From assembly GCA_950106755.1 (NCBI GenBank), contig OX467086.1, forward strand, positions 30,336,001 through 30,400,000: a stretch of 64,000 bases of DNA, written 5' to 3'. Of the stretch, positions 58,447-64,000 are shown one piece after another. Made by a program: the position numbers and the translations under genes. The notes under the pieces were generated by a model. The model saw only the letters and a list, made by a program, of their open reading frames with translations, had not been told where the DNA came from and did not search any database. Source of the DNA: Climacium dendroides. Taxonomy: Eukaryota; Streptophyta; Bryopsida; Hypnales; Climaciaceae. Each line of letters begins with the position of its first letter. The first letter of the stretch is position 1.

Positions 58447-60930
58447 ATGGCCCCCGATTCTCGGAGAAAGCTGCCCGTGAAACGGGCAGCACCGTCTTGG
58501 CATCATGCTGACAGTGACAATGACGACTCTACCGCTAAGGAGGTACACGCTAGAGGTCGGCCACTCACAGAGCAACGGTCGAAGCAAAGGAACGATCCTT
58601 GGCATGTGAGTAGTCGTGTGAAAGACAAGGGCAAAGCTATAGCAAGTACTCCAGCACCCAAGAGGCGTCGCACGGGAGTGTCACGCACGAGAAGGAATGA
58701 AGCACAGTTGTCTATGAGCGAGGACGACTCCGTTGAATTTGAGCCCAAGTGACTAGTGCCACCTAAACCTCTTATGTGGTGTGTTATTGAAAGGAGGTTG
58801 GATGTTTATATTCGTTTATGTGGACATTGTGTCAGACACAGCACGCTGCCTTCTGCATTTCAACGTCTTAGTCTTCTGTCTAAGTAGATGTCCAAGTCGA
58901 TGTCTGAGTTGATGTTCTAACGAAGATCGAGTGGCCGTTGACTTGCAAGTACTGTTTGTATTTGAGGTTTCATAGGACCACATCTCGATCTCCTAACACG
59001 GACGAGGAAGAAGAATCAGATGACGTAATGGTCATGGAGAAGGAGCCTATTAAACCTCTACTTCGCAAGATCAATGTGAAGAAGGAGCGCAACAACAAGC
59101 GCAAGCAATATGTGGAGGTGAACGAACGCGGTTCTCCCCGTGGGAAGGCAAAAAGCTATTTGATAGCAGATGTGAAGGCTTTTGCCAAGGGATTGAATCC
59201 TTTGTTTGGGTGGGATGACCAGCCTTTGGATGAGAGACAACGATTCTTTGATAGAATCTACGCAGGTAATGTGACGTGACCGAAATTGCTTGAGTAGGTT
59301 GTGAGTTCTTTTTTTGAATTTGATGTCCTCCAGGACGTCATGATACTGAATATGACATTTGGATGAGCATCACCATGCCTTCTATATTGACGTCTGCAGT
59401 GGTGTCCAGATGTCTACAATGATGTCTGTGCAGACATCATTGTGTTTGCGAAATTAAATTATCTCGGAAGTCTTATCGTTTGCAAGTGTTTTGTATTGTG
59501 ACTGTCTTATTTCAGACTGGGAAGTTGGAGGCGACCAAGTGGAGATAAATCCTTCGTGGTTTCCGAAGCATGTGACGAAGACTTTGATCAATGTTCGCCA
59601 TCATTTGATGAAGTTGATCGATGGGGACTGCCCTAAACCACCAGAAGTTGATGCCTCCGTGTGGAGGAGGTTGCAAGAGAGGCGCAACTCGTCAGACGCC
59701 AAGGAGAAGTCCGCGCAGATGCGTACAGTTTCTAAGGCGAAGGGGTTCAAGGAGGCTCAATTGAGGCTCATTGAGAAGAATGTCATAGGTGAATTGGTGA
59801 GAGTCCTCCACTTCCATCTGTTTCGGATGTCCATTCAAACATCATGTTGCTTTGTAAGATGTCTGCATTTATGAACCTCATGTCTGAAATGATATTTGCG
59901 TGGACATCAATGTTGAGACCTTTAATTGTTTTCGTGTGCTAGACCCTACAACTTGGACGCATACCTTATGAGTCGGAGGTGAAGGAGGCAACGGACAAGG
60001 AGTATGCTTGGCGCCAAGTGGAGACCCACAACTCACCTCATGACTACAGTCCAGATATACAAGAATTGCGGACGTCGAACGTAGAGTTGGGAGGGCGCCT
60101 TGGTCGAGTAGAAGAGCTTCTCCAACAACTCCTTCATTCCCTTGGAGGCAACAATCTTCAAAGTCATGTTGTCTCAAATGTAGGAGGTGGTGGTCAGAAT
60201 GCTGGATGCGATGTCACTCTTGTGAAGAAGGTAGCTATTGAGGACGTCCCCACAGACGTCGAGGGGGATCTTTACGTCAATGCTGACGTCGGTGGTGACG
60301 TTGCTGAAGACATCGCAGATGACGTTGAAGAAGAAGTGGACTACCTGAAGGACACCGTTTCGGACGTCCAGACTGACAACAACGCTAGTGCAGACGTCCG
60401 AGAAGACGTCCAATTGTGCGTTGTGCAGACCATTCCCAAGCACAGCGATGCTTCAGCAGATGTCGGAAAGGACGCGGAGAAGTCCTCCACAGACCCGTAT
60501 GCCATTTCCGTGGATGAAGTTCCCCCTGCCGAAGTGCAGACGTCTGCTCTTGCAGCACAAATCGGTAGAGTTCAAGAGGTATTTTACACACCCTAAACCG
60601 TATGACAAGAGGTCATTGGATGTCATTCATGTTTTTTTCCTCATAAAAATTAGGCTTTGTGTCCTTGCATCCACATGTAGCCCAAAATGCGACGAGTCTA
60701 CATTCTCTAAAGTGTTTTATGTTATCGCTTTGTTCTAGGTGGCAAATATGCAATCCTCCGGGTCGTCTACCTGTTCCAATCGGGTCACAAGGACTGTACC
60801 AAGTGCAAAGCCGTCCAAGTTTGTGGCCCCAACAAAGCCCTTGAAGGCAACTGCACCGAAGTCTTTGAAGGCAAGCCCTTCTACGATGGCAGATCCCCCT
60901 AAGAAGAGAGAGGCACCACGCAAGAAATGA
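58447..60930 (+). CDS. tnpA-like: CACTA accessory protein, tnpA-like, five exons, about 566 aa
   Basis: Exons 58447-58748, 58976-59265, 59516-59796, 59943-60578 and 60739-60930 join in frame at GT-AG sites (phases 2, 1, 0, 0). The total is 1701 bp including the stop. The product starts MAPDSRRKLPVKRAAPSW and is strongly basic at first (PAPKRRRTGVSRTRR). A conserved central part, FGWDDQPLDERQRFFDRIYAG-DWEVGG then HVTKTLINVRHHLMKLI and TVSKAKGFKEA, resembles plant transposase (Ptta/En/Spm) proteins. A short coiled coil (LGGRLGRVEELLQQLLHSL) and an Asp-Val-rich acidic segment (60240-60480) follow, and the end is Lys/Pro-rich. Such proteins bind subterminal repeats and regulate excision in En/Spm. 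Introns are 146-250 bp. The assignment by position and the central block is reasonably firm; the binding site is inferred. Confidence 0.75.
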
Positions 60931-61329
60931 ACACACGGTGAGATTCTTACCAATCTTGAAGTTTGTATTGAAATTATGTCGTTCTCGGACGTGGACAGTG
61001 GTTCCAAGAACATGGAGTCGTTGATACCTGTGTCAAATGGAATGCAGACCGTGTTGCAGAGGACGTCCCGAGAGACAGGAGGACGTTAGCCCCAGCAATG
61101 GGACGTCGCTGCAGACATTCGCGTGTCTGGAAAGTAGCGGACGGGAAAAGAAACTGAAGAGGTTGCTTTCATACGAAATTCTCTTATATGTGTTTTGCTT
61201 TGTGTTGATTTCTTTATTCGGCTTAGTCTTCATTTTCAGCTTTGGCTTTGTGTTCTACCGTGATCCTCCTTTGAGAGACATGGTTGTTTTTTGTATTGGA
61301 TTTTCTATTCTATGAATATGGACATACTC

Positions 61330-62295
61330 CTATTTCAAGTCATTGTCAATTTGTGGATGTTGTTGATGTCTAAAGCAACATCCCGTGTCTCGCCAACCAA
61401 TGAATTCTGACGTCAAAATGTCCAATGCAATGCATTCATTAAGCATGACGTGTCTCGTAGCACACATCCGCTCAGACATCTTCATGTCCAATTCAATGCA
61501 AATACAAAGCATCGGAGTGTCCCAGACAACAAATCCATCGGACATCATAATGTCTAATGCAATGCACACAAAAAACATCAAAATGTCCAACACAATGCAC
61601 ACAAAAAACATCGGAATGTCCAATAAAATGCATCCGCGAAAACAGTGGAATGTCCAACAAAATGCATACATGCGTTGCTGAAGACTTAGATCTTCTAACG
61701 GGACGTTACCGCTGACATCTTACAATGCATCCATCCATCTGCTACCCTACCATGTAGGTGCGCTGCCTCGTGCAAGTAGACATCTCCTATAACAAGGACT
61801 GCTTTGAGAAGTACGCATGTGCAAATTCCACACGTCAGAATGGACATCACATTCAACATACAAATGTTTCAGTTGACATCATAAAAGCCATGTAGATGTC
61901 CACAGCGATGTCTCAGGAGACATCCGGAATTGCTAGGGAGACCAGACAAGTGGTCCCAAAAATGCCACGTCAGCATCTGCGGATGCCACGTCAGCCGATC
62001 CCGTTAGCTCTGACGTGGCATGCCACGTCAGATACACGTTAGACGCCACATCATAGACGGGCAATGGATGAAAAAAATGACACTCTGGCTTTCCCGCGCC
62101 TATGTGGCAGCCACATGTCAACTTCCTAAGCCCCCCGTTGACCGAAGTTTTTTTGGACATCACGATGTCCAGCCTGAAAATCTGCGTGGACGTAGCATGC
62201 AAAATGCATGTCCACGGCAGCGTGGTCTAATTGGACGTCCACCCTGACGTAGACACGTCAAGCGCGATGTCCGGATGTCAAAATTGCGATGTCTC
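61330..62295. repeat. Right subterminal region of the CACTA element with tandem array
   Basis: From 61480 to 61675 about six units of 33-34 bp ('cggaatgtccaacacaatgcacacaaaaaacat') follow each other. The rest is dense in GACATC, GATGTC and GACGTGGC words, with the perfect palindrome TGACGTGGCATGCCACGTCA at 62011-62030, the mirror of the one in the left end. The 240 bp inside 62170 match the derivative at 40.8 kb. Confidence 0.75.
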
Positions 62296-63127
62296 GGCGG
62301 ATGCAGTTTTCTTATAGTGTACCACTAGGATCCAACTTGGGCTTTCGAACTACCTTCGGCAAATGTACACAACTACGCTCAACCAACTCGGCAACCAACT
62401 GGCCTCCCTGCAAAACTCCTTTCGGATTCTTTTTAAACTCCGTCACCAACACATGCAGCCTCCTTGACACGAACAACGCCCAATTTAGCTCCACACCCTA
62501 GCTCACCACAACCACCACTTGTAAATTTCTCCTTGAAATTACTGACGATACTAGCTCCAGAAACAAGAATTGCATCACCAAATCAATCCATGGCCGCCAA
62601 CTTGGAAGAATCCACTCCAACTTGTATTCTTCGTTGGCCTTCTCTTCCTCCAACACCTCTGATTTGAAACATTTCGCCACCGAGTAGGTTGTCGAGTCTT
62701 GAATTGACCTCATTGACGCTCCCGATTTGGATAGCTTGAAGACTTCAACAATGCGTTGCGGATGTAACTCCACCGATTTGCCCCGAAAACAGCTCTTCCG
62801 CTCCGCCACCAAATAGGCCATCACAAAGACTTCTAATGCATTAGGATCAACCTCGACCCACTGCTGCATACCGTCGACGAACAACCACAACCCTGCCGCT
62901 TCCAAACTCAACTGCTTCGAGCTGACCCATTTGGCATGATCAAACTTCATCGGGGCTTCGACTTGAAAATCTTCCTTCGCTACTTCAATTGGAACTTCTT
63001 TCTTCTCGCCCAACCTCTGCTTCTTATCCACATGCGCCTTCGGATCCATCAACTTGGTATCCTCCTCCACTGGGTTCTTGCCTTCACCGATTGGGTCTGA
63101 CATTGTACCTGCAAGCCACAATCTCAT

Positions 63128-64000
63128 GTTCTCTCGGAAGAAATTACTCCAATTTGGTACAGAAACCTTTCTGTCCACTCGGAAATTGCTTCCTCATACA
63201 AATTGAAACCCGATTCCACACGTCCTCCTGCGAACCCTAGCCAGCCTAGTCGGTTGCGTCTTCTTCCCTATTTGGTTCTCACAATACTCAAACGGACCCA
63301 AGAAAACAAAAACACCAAATTCCCCGACTCGGAAATACCAACAAGCATACTCTAAACAAAAATTCAATTGGTTGACACCTCCTCGGACTCCAATTTGATT
63401 TATGCGAGTGCAACAATCTCTCCACCTAATCGCTCAAGAACACTGCCACATTTCCCTCAACACAAAACCAACAATTTCTTGCTCAAAAATTCACTCCTCT
63501 CGACACAATTTGTCATTTTTCCTACTTGGTGAAAAAAAACTCACAATTCCACTCAACAAAGCTCTCTTCTTTTCAATCTGAAATTGTGTTTTCCTTCCCA
63601 AGTTGGTTCTGTGTCGCAGCTCATCTCCTCCGAATTGGCTTCTTGCTCGTTGATGGCGCAAAACAACTCCATACATCACCCAATTTGAAAGGATTCTCTC
63701 CACTGATTTCCATGATGCCCGCCGACTTGGAACTTCCACGTCGAATCGATGCTCATCCAATTTGGGATTTCAGCTTTAATTCATTTTTATCATTTTTTTT
63801 TTTAGTTTTTACGGTTTTTTTTATTTACGTTTTTATTTTTTATTTTATTTTTTTATTTAATCTTTAATTTTTCATTTTTCATTAAGATAGTATCCCCCCA
63901 AATAGAAAATGCCACCCTCGGCATTTAAACGAAATACGGCTTTAAACAGTAACCATTAATCCTAGTAGGAAGTAAATTTCCCTCAAAGTCCTTAAGTTGC
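63128..64000 (-). other. Upstream part of the outer element, no further gene seen
   Basis: CAANTNGG-type words continue (CAATTTGG, CAATTGG, GACTTGG, AAGTTGG) to about 63770, then a T-rich stretch (63780-63880) begins, and the motif fades. This is likely the promoter side of the outer-element ORF. Its outer end was not identified within the window. Confidence 0.45.

Larger units (their letters stand above)
47287..62319. mobile_element. Full-length CACTA (En/Spm-type) transposon, 15,033 bp
   Basis: The left end CACTATAAGAAAACGGTG (47287 onward) and the reverse complement of the right end CACTATAAGAAAACTGCA share 14 exact terminal bases and 21 of 24 overall. The 3-bp flanks are AAC (47284-47286) and TAC (62320-62322), a target duplication with one difference. 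The host frame is restored when the element and one flank copy are removed. Two divergent genes, tnpD-like (minus) and tnpA-like (plus), can be spliced without a stop. Subterminal regions of about 1 kb on each side are packed with GACGTC/GACATC words. The element appears structurally complete and possibly autonomous. Confidence 0.9.
45206..63127 (-). pseudogene. Outer-element ORF, about 975 codons, split by the 15-kb CACTA insertion and four nonsense codons
   Basis: The frame starts at ATG 63127 (or 63103, MSDPIGEG), runs to 62320, is cut by the CACTA element, and resumes at 47286 in the same phase once the element and one 3-bp target copy are removed (..DPSG / SSQSP..). It ends with KRKAK at 45206. 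Premature stops are TAG 62500-62498, TAA 46843-46841, TAG 46564-46562 and TGA 46045-46043; no frameshift is needed. Parts in order: an N-terminal globular region (HAKWVSSKQL, FRGKSVELHPQRI), a long coiled coil (about 47220-46900), a basic linker (KKETKGKEKE), and a C-terminal region with CPCPRC and many aromatic residues. A faint likeness to plant 'Transposase_32' type proteins (RGK-V-L-P--I) is the only family hint. Function unknown. Confidence 0.7.

Noticed and set aside
61037..61315. Hydrophobic 92-codon frame after the tnpA-like gene
   Set aside because: No ribosomal or splice support, overlaps the probable 3' untranslated region, and no family is recognised.
1..64000. tRNA or rRNA genes
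   Set aside because: No cloverleaf-type B-box sequence or rRNA block was recognised by eye; a covariance search would be needed to exclude short ones.

Overview
The window looks like repeat-dense, AT-rich nuclear DNA of a land plant. The evidence is a CACTA (En/Spm) transposon whose main gene carries the plant-type Transposase_21, DUF4218 and DUF4216 blocks, a Ty3/gypsy integrase, a PIF/Harbinger (Plant_tran) fragment, a pogo-type DDE transposase, several MITEs and short GT-AG introns. Two genes encode HET (heterokaryon-incompatibility) domain proteins. HET proteins are abundant in fungi and also known in bryophytes, so a bryophyte or another early-diverging land plant is my best guess. The lineage is an inference, not a demonstration.

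Layout. 1-11 kb: AT-rich filler, an LTR-like fragment, copy 1 of an unnamed element with a small protein gene (broken here), an array of 20-bp heat-shock-element-like repeats above a TATA box, and two divergent decayed copies of a retroelement ORF, the second followed by its LTR. 11-24.5 kb: HET gene 1 (+, intact, 851 aa) and HET gene 2 (-, intact, 557 aa) face each other across a Harbinger remnant, low-complexity DNA and a complete non-autonomous CACTA element (17102-19713, target duplication ATA). 24.5-36.5 kb: no convincing gene, but two TA-flanked MITEs, an inverted pair of a longer repeat, a 203-bp hairpin MITE whose empty site is still present in the paired copy, and a pogo-like transposon with one nonsense codon. 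36.5-40.8 kb: the 3' part of a Ty3/gypsy element (integrase, extra ORF, LTR), decayed. 40.8-43.3 kb: a deletion derivative of the large CACTA family.

43.3-64 kb: a nested stack. The outer element carries one ORF of about 975 codons (minus strand), broken by four nonsense codons and split by a 15,033-bp CACTA element (47287-62319) with matching terminal inverted repeats. Inside the CACTA element two divergent genes can be spliced into uninterrupted reading frames: a tnpD-like transposase (four exons, about 1181 aa) and a tnpA-like protein (five exons, about 566 aa). The third intron of the transposase holds copy 2 of the small-protein element, here with its 152-aa gene intact.

Most striking pattern: transposon families here carry their own short motif scattered over much of the element. 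In the big CACTA it is GACGTC with its GACATC/GATGTC variants, in ends, introns and even coding sequence as Asp-Val codons. In the outer element it is CAANTNGG, and in the small CACTA it is AATATGACT. This resembles the dispersed binding sites of transposon-encoded DNA-binding or anti-silencing proteins (TnpA, VANC), but the link is inferred.
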